64,000 bases of DNA from Charina bottae (GCA_023362775.1 JALMGJ010000029.1:3190001-3254000); one strand, 5' to 3'. Numbered from the stretch's first letter, positions 25,549 through 36,077 are shown. A program made the numbers and translations. The notes: generated from the letters alone by a model not told the origin.

Positions 25549-25762
25549 TTGGTGTAGTGGTTAAGGACCCAGGCTAGAAACCAGGAGACTGTGAGTTCTA
25601 GTCCTGCCTTAGGCACAAAGCCAGCTGGGTGACCTTGGGCCAGTCACCCTCTCTCAGCCCAAGGAAGGATGCAATGGCAAACCACTTCTGAAAATCTTGC
25701 CAAGAATACTACAGGGATAGGTCCAAACAGTTGCCAGGAGTCACCACTGACTCAAAGACACA
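25549..25762 (+). mobile_element. Sauria-type SINE
   Basis: Head tttggtgtagtggttaagga, B-box region gagttctagtcctgccttag, body ccaaggaaggatgcaatggc, and a tail running into a microsatellite. Confidence 0.88.

Positions 25763-25831
<69 letters not shown>
25763..25831. repeat. (CA)n(GA)n microsatellite
   Basis: About 22 CA units are followed by about 12 GA units, probably seeded by the SINE tail. Confidence 0.95.
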
Positions 25832-26777
25832 TAAGAAATGCTAAGTATTCTTTAACTGGCAGGATAAATATTTAGCACCTAAGCTGTGAATCGTTGTGTG
25901 TCCAACTCTCACCAAGTCATAAGGAGGCTGGTGATGAGAAGCTTCCATCCTGCTACATTTTACAGGAAAAAAAATAGTTACATTTTAACGTGTGTTTTCG
26001 TGTGTGTGAGAGAGACAGAGACAGAGAGGAAGTAAAGAACTAGACAGTGTTAATTTCTTCCCTCTTGGTTACTATGGTGCATTAAAGAAGGCACGGAATA
26101 AGAGGGAAAGGAATATTTGCAGTGTTAGGCAGGGTTTTTTTCTACAATAATAGCCAAGAATTGCTTTCATCATCAGTTCTGTGCCCTTTTATTATGTAGT
26201 TATTATTATCTATGAACATTTTTTAATTCTGAGAAGCAGGGAAACAAGGATTCAAGCAACTCAGCACAATGCCTGGCCAAATCAGGAAAAGAAATCATGA
26301 GTGCATCCCTACCTATGAATTTGCTTTCATGGCATTACCATTCTTACTTGATAAGGTACTTGTAATCTGTCTAACATGTCACCTGCATCTGCATAACCAA
26401 CCTGTCTTCCCCAAATTCCCTTCAATTTAAATCCTGTATTAGTCTAGGCATCTGATGAAGTCAGCTGTTGCTCACAAGAGCTGATGCCTTTTAATAAAAT
26501 TGGTTAGTCAGAAATGGTGGTACCAGACCCTTTCTGAAGTTTTGCTTTCATGGCAGCATCCTCCCTCCCTCCTCCCTCCCTCCTCCTCCCTTTTCTCTCC
26601 TCATAAGCCTGAATAAAAGTTTTCCCACAGTGCTGGAGCTTATTTCTTTGACCCTCATAAGAAGGTGGCCCAGGTTTCGTTTCTCATTTACAGAAGTTAT
26701 TCAGCTGTGGCAGGCTATATATAACTTTGTAGTCATGATTTACAAGTATGTCTTAGCAATGGGGAAGTGGAGAATAA

Positions 26778-28653
26778 TTGTTGTTGTTTATTTGTTAAGT
26801 TGCTTCCAACTCTTCGTAACTTCATGGATCAGCCCACGCCAGAGCTTCCTGTCGGCCAGCTCCCCTACGGTCGACTTCATCACATCCAGAATATCATCCA
26901 TCCATCTTGCCTTTGGTCGGCTGCTCTTCCTTTTGCCTTTCACTTTTAATATAATTCCCTCAAGTGAGGAGTCTGGCTTTATTTCCTGGAGTATGGACTG
27001 GTTTGATCTTCTTGCAGTCCAAGGCACTCTCAGAATTTTCCTCCAACACCACAGTTCAAAAGTGATATCATCTGCATATCTGAAACTGTTAATGTTTCTT
27101 CCAGCGATTTTAACTCCAGCCTTGGATTCCTCAAGCCCAGCACATCGCATGATGTGTTCTGCGTACAGGTTGAATAGGTAGGGTGAGAGTATACAACCCT
27201 GCTGTACTCCTTTCCCAATCTTAAACCAGTCTGTTGTTCCGTGCTCTGTTCTTACCGTTGCTACTTGGTCGTTATACAGATTCCTCAGGAGGCAGACAAG
27301 ATGACTTGGTATCCCCATACCACCAAGAACTTGCCACAATTTGTTATGATCCACACAGTCAGGCTTTAGAATAGTCAATGAAACAGAAATAGATATTTTT
27401 CTGAAACTCCCTGGCTTTCTCCATTAACCAGCGGATATTGGCAATTTGGTCTCTAGTTCCTCTGCCTTTTCTAAACCCAGCTTGTATATCTGGCCATTCT
27501 CGCTCCATGAATTGCTGGAGTCTACCTTGCAAGATCTTGAGCATTACCTTACTGGCATGTGAAATAAGTGCTACTGTTCGATAGTTAGAACATTCTTTAG
27601 TGTTTCCCTTTTCTGGTATGGGGATATAAGTTGATTTTTTCCAATCTGATGGCCATTCTTGTGTTTTCCAAATTTGCTGGCATATGGCATGCATCACCTT
27701 GACAACATCATCTTGCAAGATTTTAAACAGTTCAGCTGGGATACCGTCATCTCCTGCTGCCTTGTTATTAGCAATGCTTCTTAAGGCCCATTCAACCTCA
27801 CTCTTCAGGATGTCTGGCTCTAACTCACTGACCACACCGTCAAAGCTATCCCCGATATTATTATCCTTCCTATACAGATCTTCCATATATTCTTGCCACC
27901 TTTTCTTGATCTCTTCTGCTTCTGTTAGGTCCTTGCCATCTTTGTTTTCAATCATACCCATTTTTGCCTGGAATTTACCTCCGATGTTTCTAATTTTCTG
28001 GAAGAGGTCTCTTGTCCTTCCTATTCTATTGTCTTCTTCCACTTCCGCACATTGCTTGTTTAAAAATAATTCCTTATCTCTTCTGGCTAACCTCTGGAAT
28101 TTTGCATTTAATTGGGCATATCTCCCCCTATCACTGTTGCCTTTTGCTTTCCTTCTTTCTTGGGCTACTTCCAGTGTCTCAGCAGACAGCCATCTTGTCT
28201 TCTTGGTTTTCTTTTTCTTTGGGATGTTTTTTGTTGCCGCCTCCTGAACAATGTTGCAAACTTCTGTCCATAGTTCTTCCGGGACCCTATCTACTAAATC
28301 TAGTCCCTTAAATCTATTCTTCACCTCCACTTCATTAGGAATATTAGTGAGCTCATATCTAACTGATCTGTGGGTCTTCCCTATTCTCTTTAGTCTGATT
28401 CTAAATTATGCAATAAGAAGTTCGTGATCTGAACTACGGTCAGCTCCAGGTCTTGTTTTTACCGACTGTATAGATGTCTGCCACCTTTGGCTATAAAGGA
28501 TGTAGTCAATCTGATTTCGGTGTCGACCATCTGGTGAAGTCCATGTATAAAGTTGTCTTTTAGGTTGCTGGAAGTGAGTGTTTGTTATGCACAGTGAATT
28601 GTCTTGGCAAAATTCTGTCAGCCTATGTCCCACTTCATTTTGTTCTCCTAGAC
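26778..28653 (-). mobile_element. RTE-BovB LINE copy A: endonuclease C-terminus, reverse transcriptase, 3' end
   Basis: The minus strand carries most of a BovB polyprotein. Downstream endonuclease residues (SLCITNTHFQQ, RNQIDYIL, SSDHELLIA) are followed by a 323-codon open frame with linker and reverse-transcriptase fingers (GIPAELFKILQDD, IPIPEKGNTKECSNYR, GFRKGRGTRDQIANIRW, FIDYSKA). A 2-bp deletion at about 27360 shifts the frame; the next frame has CVDHNKLWQVLGGMGIP, GVQQGCILSPYLFNLYAEHI and the catalytic YADD. Two internal deletions follow YADD: one joins it directly to FELWCWRKILRVPW, and one removes the segment after LEGIILK. The 3' end ttgttgttgtttatttg lies at about 26778. The copy is inactive but young-looking. 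It is split from its 5' part by the hAT elements at 28654-33419. Confidence 0.93.
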
Positions 28654-28733
28654 CAGGGGTCGGCAAACTTTTTGAGCCGAGAGCCATTTTGGTATGCTCG
28701 TGCACATTTTGAAGTGCTCGAGAGCCAGGGGGC

Positions 28734-28925
28734 GGGGTTTGCGAGCTGGAGCCAATCGCGTGGAAGGGGGCGGGTTTTGGGGGCGGGAGCCAATCGCGTG
28801 GAAGGGGGCGGGGCTTGCGGGCGGGAGCCAATCGTGTGGAAGGGGGCGGGGCTTGCGGGCGGGGGCCAATTACGTGGAAGGGGCGGGGTTTGCGGGCGGG
28901 AGCCAGTCACGTGGCTTATTGGGGC
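28734..28925. repeat. Left subterminal array with CCAAT/GC-box units
   Basis: Five units of about 37 bp follow the pattern gggagccaatcgcgtggaag plus ggggcggggcttgcgggc. Four have CCAAT and one CCAGT; two have ACGTGG. An inverted array of three units lies at 32968-33080. Confidence 0.9.
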
Positions 28926-29871
28926 AGGTGGGAGGGCCCATGTAGCAGTTTACCCCCCCCCACCGGCTTCCCGCCCCTCCCTCCTTGCCTGCAGAAGGCG
29001 GCCGGCCTTCTCCCCCCGCTGTTTCCGGAAGTGATCCAGCGCCGATCTGCGGGCTGCGGGGGCTCCAGCTTCGGAGGGCGCCGGCTGCCAAGCTGTTCCG
29101 AACCAAGGAGCCAGGGCGGAGCCGGGGCAGGGGAGGAACGGGGAGCGCCAGGGGACTCACCCGCTGCTGCTCGGCTGCCACCTTCCTCCTCCGCTTCAGC
29201 CGCCCCCCCGCCGAGTCCCGGCCCTTCAGCCCCCGCTGGGGGGAGGAGGGCAGGGACTCAGCGCCCGCACGCCCGGAGCCCGGCAGAGCTGCGTCTCGCC
29301 CCGCCCCGCCCTCCCAGAGTGGCCAGCGGAGCGCCCACCTGCTCGGGCAGGTATCAGCCTCTCTGTACGCTCCTTCCGCTGCTGCTGCAGGGAGACGGCG
29401 TCCACCCGGCCCAGCTGCCCGGGGTCCAGGGAGATCAGCTCCGGCGGGATCTGTGCCGAAGAGCCCCGCCCGCTTGCCTCCCTCCGTGAGGCCCAGGCGC
29501 GCTGGAAGGCAGCGGGGGGCCTCGCGGAGGGATGCTGAGCTCCGCAGCCGAGCCTGGGCGTGCGTGCGGGACGGAAGCCGCCATCGCAGGCTTCCTCGCC
29601 GAGTTTGTCCGCTGCCTGCAGGGAGGGAGGCGGGGGGACAGGGCTGGGGCGGGGGCAGGGGCCGCGGACGGCAGGCCAAAGGGAGATGCCAGGGCGACTG
29701 TAGCGACCGGAGGCGGCCAAGGGGAGAGCAGGCGGCTCTTCGCCCTCGGCGCGCCGCGGGGCCAGACGAGCCTCCGGCTGCTGCTTCCTGTGCCCGTGGC
29801 CTCTTCGCTGCCGCCGCCGCCCACCTCTTCCGCTCTCCGCTTCTCCGCAAAGCTCCTGGTTCATCTTAATC

Positions 29872-30205
29872 CAGGGCTTTCCAAACTTTTGCCGTTGGCG
29901 ACACAGCAACGGCTGGCCCACGAAGACCTGGAAGCGGCGGTGCTTCCGGGTTGCTGCCGCTGCGGCGGCAGGGGCTGCCCCTTCGAAAGGGCAGGCTCTG
30001 GGGACCCCGAAAATGCCCTTGGTTCCGGCAGGGAGGCGAAAATCGCATGCGCATGCTGCTGGCTTCCCAGCGCACAGCTGATCGGCGCGGAGAATTTCCA
30101 CCCCAGGCAGCCCTGCAGCATGCGCAATTTTCTCCTCCCTGCCAGAACCAAGGGCATTTTCATCAGAGCTTCCGGGTTGTCACGCGACACACTTGGAAAG
30201 CCCTG
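29872..30205. mobile_element. hAT element nested in the 4.5-kb hAT
   Basis: The ends are cagggctttccaaacttt and acacttggaaagccctg. Target duplications are tcttaatc (29864-29871) and tcttaatg (30206-30213), 7 of 8 identical. Related to the elements at 33162 and 39591. Confidence 0.88.
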
Positions 30206-30515
30206 TCTTAATGTTTCCTTTTCCTCCCCTTCAATACGTTCCAGCAAGCGAGGTGGAAGCGGAGAGCGGAAGAGGCGAGGCGGCCTCCGGCTGCTGCTTC
30301 CTGCGCCCGTGGCCTCTCCGCTTCCACCTCGCTTGCTGGAACGTATTGAAGGGGAGGAAAAGGAAACAGTAAGATGAACCAGGAGCTTTGCGGAGAAGCG
30401 GAGAGCGGCAGAGGCGGGCCGCTTGCCTGCCTGGTTCCCTCCCTCCGCGAGGTCCCCCGCTGCCTTCCCGGGACCCAAGCCGGAGAGAAAGGGCGGCGGC
30501 GGGGCCGCGCTACCG

Positions 30516-31147
30516 GAGCGCCCGAGTGCCAGACAGGCAGCTCCGCCCGCGCGCCTTCCACGCGATCGGCCCGTGAGGACCAGCCAGGGAAGGCGCGCGG
30601 GCGGAGCTCCCGTCCCGCTGCACCCCAGCCGGAGCACCCGAGTGCCAGACAGGCAGCTCCGCCCGCGCGGCTTCCACGCGATCGGCCCGTGAGGACCAGC
30701 CAGGGAAGGCGCGCGGGCGGAGCTCCCGTCCCGCTGCACCCCAGCCGGAGCACCCGAGTGCCAGACAGGCAGCTCCGCCCGCGCGCCTTCCACGCGATCG
30801 GCCTGCGAGGACCGGCCAGGGAAGGCGCGCGGGCGGAGCTCCCGTCCCGCTGCACCCCAGCCGGAGCGCCCGAGTGCCAGACAGGCAGCTCCGCCCACGC
30901 GCCTTCCACGCGATCGGCCCGTGAGGACCAGCCAGGGAAGGCGCGCGGGCGGAGCTCCCGTCCCGCTGCACCCCAGCCGGAGCGCCCGAGTGCCAGACAG
31001 GCAGCTCCGCCCACGCGCCTTCCACGCGATCGGCCTGCGAGGACCGGCCAGGGAAGGCGCGCGGGCGGAGCTCCCGTCCCGCTGCACCCCAGCCGGAGCG
31101 CCCGAGTGCCAGGCAGGCAGCTCCGCCCGCACGCCTTCCCTGGCTGG
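30516..31147. repeat. 116-bp GC-rich minisatellite
   Basis: The phrase agacaggcagctccgcccgc recurs at 30531, 30647, 30763, 30879, 30995 and (agg variant) 31111, a constant 116-bp period with about 5.4 copies. Each unit contains inverted ggaaggcgcgcgggcggagc / gctccgcccgcgcgccttcc. Confidence 0.95.
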
Positions 31148-33161
31148 TCCTCACAGCGTGTGCGTGTGAATGCGTGAGAGGGCCGGCCAGATCTGGCCCT
31201 TCCCGATTCTCAACTCTTGGAGCTGTGGGGTGGGGAGGCATTGTTAGGCTTGGAAATGCCCCTGCAGCAGGTAGGTTAGAGAAGCGAGACGCCCCCCCTT
31301 CCCTCTCTCTCCCTCCGCCCGGCTCCCAGTCTCAAACGCTGCCAAACCTCACCGCCGAGTCCAGGGGTGAAGCGAAAAAGCGACCAGCCGGACAGAGAGC
31401 CTTCCTCTTCCCCACAGCCATGCTGCCTGTTCAGACCCTGAACCCCATCGGGGAGGAAAGGCTCGGATCTGGCCGACCCTCTCACACATTCACACGCACA
31501 CGCTGTGAGCCACCCCCAATTCTTAGTTCTCCCATGCCTGCGCGCTGCTTGCAACGCCGGCCTCTTCTCTCACACACAGACACGTGGCCCTTCCCGATTC
31601 TCAACTCTTGGAGCTGTGGGGGGGGGAGGCATTGTTAGGCTTGGAAATGCCCCTGCAGCAGGTAGGTTAGAGAAGCGTGCGGGTGCGTGGGGGGGCGTGG
31701 GGGGCAGTTAAGGTGCTAGCTGCAACAGCTGCCCCCGAAGTGACCGTATTCCACTCTTCCAACAGAAATTCCCCCAAGGAAAGGGTCGCACTTTTTTCTC
31801 CGGGGAGGGGATATGAAGTTGGGGTACTAACTTACCCTCTAAAGTGTCTCCTCCTTTCCCTATGTGGTCCTTTTGCTAAAATTACCGTTATGACACCCCC
31901 CCCCCCCCCATGTTTTCCTCTGGAGTTGAGTTCTGGCGTTTCTGCTGTCACTGGAGATGGCTCTCTCAAAGTTGGACGGTTCAAGTAACTGCTTCAGGCC
32001 ACCGTTGTCTGCCTGCTTATTGCCGCGTGTTTTGATCGCGATTTTAAACGAAAGGAGGGGGGTTGTGTGCATCCCGTTGGATAGGATCCGAAGGGCCGCT
32101 TTGGAAACGCTGCCCGACTCGGGCGAAAGTTGGAAGGCTCCCGAGGGCGGGAGGAGGAAGAATCAATCGCCCTCCTCCAGCGCCGGCCACCAACGTCTCC
32201 ACCCGCAGCCTTTGGAGCCTGGTTTTAAACGGGCACTCCTCTCCGCCCCGGCCGCCTCTGCCCGGCTCAGCTTTGTTTCCTCCGTGCACGCCTCCAGAGA
32301 AGCAGCCCCGTGAGTGGAAGTGAAGTGCTAATGTGGGACGAAGAGTCTCGATCCCGACAGGCACCCCGTGCATCTACTTCACAGAGTAGAGAAAGAGCGG
32401 CTTCTCCCTAGCTTGCGCGCTTGCTTGCTCCCCCTGCCCCCACGCACGTGCGCACGCCTTCGCCCACCGTAGGGGGCATAGCTGCCACCTCAGGCCGCGC
32501 CAGTCTCGAGGGGGGCGGGAAAATACGCCAAACGGTGGAGGGAAAGGCATAGGACGTATGAAAAAAGAAAGCGGCTTCTTCCTCGCTTGCGCGCGCGCTT
32601 GCTTCGAAAGAGACAGGCAGACAGAAGACATAAGAAGGAGACAGAGACGAAATCTCTGTGAGGGGGAGGGAGGAGAAGGGGCAGAGGTGGGGCAGGGGTG
32701 GTGGGTGCCGGCGAGGGAGAGAAGAAGAAAGGCAGTAAGGAACGGCGGTGGGAGCAGCGAGGATGGAGGAGAAGGTCTTCACGAAGGACCCCGGGGGAGG
32801 AGGCGGGGTGACGCTTCGCTGGCCGCCCGCCCGTCGTGGCTTACTCGGACCCCGGGGGAGGTGCAGTGGCGGACGTGGCGGGGCAGGCGTGGCAGCGGGC
32901 ATGGTGTGCGTGGCCGCGGCGGGCAATGCAGTGGGGGTGGCGGGCATGGCGGCAGCAGGCGCTAAGTGTGCGCGATTGGTCCCTGCCCGCAAACCCCGCC
33001 CCCTTCCACGTGATTGGTCCCCGCCTGCAAACCCCGCCCCCTTCCACGCGATTGGTCCCCGCCCGCAAACCCCGCCCCCTGGCTCTCGAGCACTTCAAAA
33101 TGTGCACGAGCATATCAAAATGGCTCCCAGCAAAAAAAGTTTGCCGACCCCTGTCCTAGAC

Positions 33162-33419
33162 CAGAGCTTTTCAAACTTTTCATGTTGGTGACACACTTTT
33201 TAGACATGCATCATTTCGCGACACACTCTTACAGCAGGGCACAAGGCAGGCATTAGGACCTGCGCAGAATCACAGCAGGTTTGGAGGCAGCAAGGCACAA
33301 GGCAGGCACTAGGACCTGCGTGGAATCCTGGCAGGGCTCGGAGGCAGCAGCAGCCGTGACACACCCAGAGACTGCAGCCAACACACTAACGTGTCCCGAC
33401 ACACAGTTTGGAAACACTG
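33162..33419. mobile_element. Second hAT element in the same target octamer
   Basis: The ends are cagagcttttcaaactttt and acacagtttggaaacactg, with inverted gtgacacac motifs. It follows directly on the right target duplication of the 4.5-kb hAT, and tcacggac (33420-33427) follows it before BovB resumes at catgcttacc. That octamer matches tcctagac at 5 of 8 positions and occupies the place where a third copy is expected. Confidence 0.82.
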
Positions 33420-33680
33420 TCACGGACCATGCTTACCTGTAATTCCAGGTGTAATTTGACTACCCACCTTAGCATTCCAGTCTCCTGTAATGAAAATAAC
33501 ATCTCTTTCTGGCGTATTATCCAGTAGGTGCTGCAGATCCTCATAGAACTGATCTACTTCTGCTTCTTCAGCATCTGTGGTTGGGGCGTATATTTGGATC
33601 ACTGTGATGTTAAATGGCTTACCCTGAATTCAAATTGAGATCATTCTATCGCTTTTTGGATTGTATCCAAGCACTGCTTT
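33420..33680 (-). mobile_element. RTE-BovB copy A: endonuclease middle part
   Basis: The minus-strand frame contains IQIYAPTTDAEEAEVDQFYE, then DVIFITGDWNAKVG, the apurinic-type endonuclease core (the GDWN block includes a catalytic Asp and Asn of the fold). It ends at GKHG, where the hAT insertions begin; the next residues (LGEQNEVGHR) resume at 28653. The boundary on the right is an 11-bp duplication caused by the truncated BovB insertion. Confidence 0.9.
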
Positions 33681-34293
33681 GTTTGTTGTTTATTCATTCA
33701 GTCGCTTCCGACTCTTCGTGACTTCATGGACCAGCCCACGCCAGAGCTTCCTGTCGGCCGTCACCATCCCCAGATCCCCCACGGTCGAGTCCGTCACCTC
33801 CAGAATATCATCCATCCATCTTGCCCTTGGTCGGCCCCTCTTCCTTTTGCCTTCCACTTTCCCTAGCATCAGCATCTTCTCCAGGGTATCCTGTCTTCTC
33901 ATTATGTGGCCAAAGTACTTCAGTTTTGCCTTTTATATCATTCCCTCAAGTGAGCAGTCTGGCTTGATTTCCTGGAGTATGGACTGGTTTGATCTTCTTG
34001 CAGTCCAAGGTACTCTCAGAATTTTCCTACAAGACCACAGTTCAAAAGCATCTATCTTCCTTCGCTCAGCCTTCCTTATGGTCCAGCTCTCGCAGCCATA
34101 GGTTACTACAGGGAATACCATTGCTTTAACTATGCGGACCTTTGTTGTCAGTGTGATGTCTCTGCTCTTAACTATTTTATCAAGATTTGCCATTGCTCTC
34201 CTCCCAAGAAGTAGATGTCTTCTGATTTCCTGGCTGCAGTCAGCGTCTGCAGTAATCTTTGCGCCTAGAAATACAAAGTCTGTCACTGCCTCC
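33681..34293 (-). mobile_element. 5'-truncated BovB inserted into BovB copy A
   Basis: The 613-bp piece runs from the BovB 3' terminus (gtttgttgtttattcattca) to AVTDFVFLGAKITADADCSQ. It contains AMVFPVVTYGCESWTIRKAE, RVPWTARRSNQSIL and GKRKRGRPRARWMDD. The same 11 bp, agcactgcttt, lie on both sides (33670-33680 and 34294-34304), a target-site duplication. The inserted part has a frame break near 33930. Confidence 0.9.
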
Positions 34294-34880
34294 AGCACTG
34301 CTTTAGCCACTTTATTATTGGAAGGCTACTCCATTTCTTCTGTGGTCCTCTTGTCCACAGTAGTAGATCTGGTGGTCATCTGATGTGAAGTAGCACATTC
34401 CAGTCCATTTCAGTTCACTGACACCCAAAATGTCTATATTTAATCTTGACATCTCACCAATAACCACATCCAATTTGCCCTCGCTCATAGATCTTACATT
34501 CCAGGTTCCTATGGTGTGTTTATCTTTAGGACATTGGATTCATCGTTCATCACCAGCACTGTCGGCCGCTAGCCATCCTTTCAGCTTTGAGCTAGCTGTG
34601 TCATCACATTTGGGGCTAGTTGAACTTATCCTCTGTTCCTCCCCAGCAGCATTTTGACAATCTTCCGACCTGGGAGTCCCATCTTCCGATGGTATACCGG
34701 CATATCTCTGGTTGTACTGATTCATTTAGTTTTCACAGCAAGAATACTAGGGTGGGTTGCCGTTACCTTCTCCAGGGATCATATTTAGTCTAACCTCTCT
34801 GCCATGACCTTCCCGTCTTGGGTGTCTGTTCATGGTTTAGCTCATGGTGTCATTGAGGTGCTCAAGCTCCAGGTAACAAT
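34294..34880 (-). mobile_element. RTE-BovB copy A: 5' part and endonuclease N-terminus
   Basis: On the minus strand the segment reads toward TIGTWNVRSMSEGKLDVVIG, MSRLNIDILGVSELKWTGM, YFTSDDHQIYYCGQ and finally VAKAVL, the start of the BovB endonuclease. Two in-frame stops follow GVAFQ. Upstream sequence to about 34880 looks like the BovB 5' region, with an uncertain border. Confidence 0.85.
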
Positions 34881-35966
34881 CTCCTTTGCTGGAGTGTAAT
34901 AAAAATGGATGAATATAGAATTGCACTCCATGGACCTCGGAAGGTGAAAATGGATGTTAGTTTTGTATATGGTTACGCTGCATTGTGGTGGACGCAATGG
35001 GAGATACTCTTTATTCCGGAGTCAAAAAAGCTATTCCTAGAGCTAATATGGCTAAACATAGGACTACTTTTGGAGTATAATAACAGAAGCCAACACTATT
35101 TCAGAATTGTTAACATCTTTCTCTTCCAACCCCTGCTAAAAGATTAGCTTCACCAGGATGTTCCTCTCTCTGAACCATTATTATGCTTTAAGAATTGGTG
35201 CTCAGTTGCTTTCTTCCTTTTATTAAGTCTTCTAAAATTCTGAACACAGGGGAGGATTATTCCTTATTTCATTGATTGAATGAAAGCCTCTGTACTTTGG
35301 CTGACAAGCAGAGAAAAATGCTTACAATAAAAGATATTAAACAGTATTCTTTGTTCCACAGACGTGGCTTACCTAAAGGAAGTATGGCTACACTGAGTGC
35401 TGAATACTGTCAAAGAGATAATACTGCAGTAATTTGCTATCAGATTTTTGGCTCTCCAAGGCTAAAACAGACTGTCTTAGCAATCTGTCAGATGCTCCCA
35501 GATACCAACACTGCACCAACACTGCATGTGCATCATGTAGTATAAACTCAGAATTTGATCCAGACAGCCTGACTTCTAAACAAATGCATTTTATTCTTAA
35601 TGGATTTGTTCCTGACTTTGCCAACTTCCATATTTCCCTCATAGTCCTTTCAAGAGACCCTCCCTCTCTTTCTCTTCCTCTTTGTCTCTCTCATGCACAC
35701 AGACACACATTCCAATGTTTACAAACAGCTTCTAAATCATTCTTCGTACTCTATCAAAAAGTTGCATGTATGAAGTTCTTTATATCTTTCTTAAACATAT
35801 ATTTCTCATAGAACATTTGCTTTCTGAGAAGAGCAATTCAAGATGTGACATCAAAACATATAACATCTACTATAAATGAAGAAGAATACAAAGAAGTTGG
35901 CAAAGTCAGGAACAAATCCATTAAGAAATCTTTGCTAAGTTGCAAATCTGATACAAAGAAAAAAGA

Positions 35967-36015
35967 TTCATTCATTCATTCATTCATTCATTCATTCATT
36001 CATTCATTCATTCAT
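35967..36015. repeat. (ATTC)n microsatellite
   Basis: Twelve tandem ATTC units. Confidence 0.95.
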
Positions 36016-36077
36016 CACATTTATGTAGACTATAACCCACAGATATTTGGGAGTATGACTTGTTTACTTTGTTGGAC

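Larger units (their letters stand above)
28654..33153. mobile_element. 4.5-kb GC-rich non-autonomous hAT element
   Basis: The termini are CAGGGGTCGGCAAACTTTTT and its inverse (aaaaaaagtttgccgacccctg), with inverted similarity continuing for about 90 bp. A perfect 8-bp target duplication tcctagac lies at 28646-28653 and 33154-33161, the hAT signature. Inside are subterminal repeats with CCAAT and GC boxes (28734-28925 and 32968-33080), a nested hAT (29872-30205), a palindrome (about 29838-30400), a 116-bp minisatellite, a duplicated 95-bp block (31189-31283 and 31583-31677) and CpG-dense unique DNA. Many long open frames cross it on both strands, but these are a consequence of high GC; I see no hAT transposase motifs. 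The target is the endonuclease region of BovB copy A. Confidence 0.9.

Noticed and set aside
27684..28247. 187-codon plus-strand frame
   Set aside because: It is the antisense shadow of the BovB reverse-transcriptase frame.
28870..31241. Many long open frames (200-420 codons) on both strands
   Set aside because: They lie in GC-rich transposon DNA where stops are rare. They overlap in several frames, consist of Arg/Pro/Gly/Ala-rich low-complexity or 116-bp repeat translations, and show no family motif.
32408..33191. Arg/Gly-rich open frames near the right end of the 4.5-kb hAT
   Set aside because: Same reason: high CpG content, mutual overlap on both strands, no recognisable domain.
34890..35150. 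Open frame MDEYRIALHGPRK... as a gene
   Set aside because: Only 80 codons with an ATG, no recognised family, next to the BovB 5' end; kept only as an unassigned stretch.
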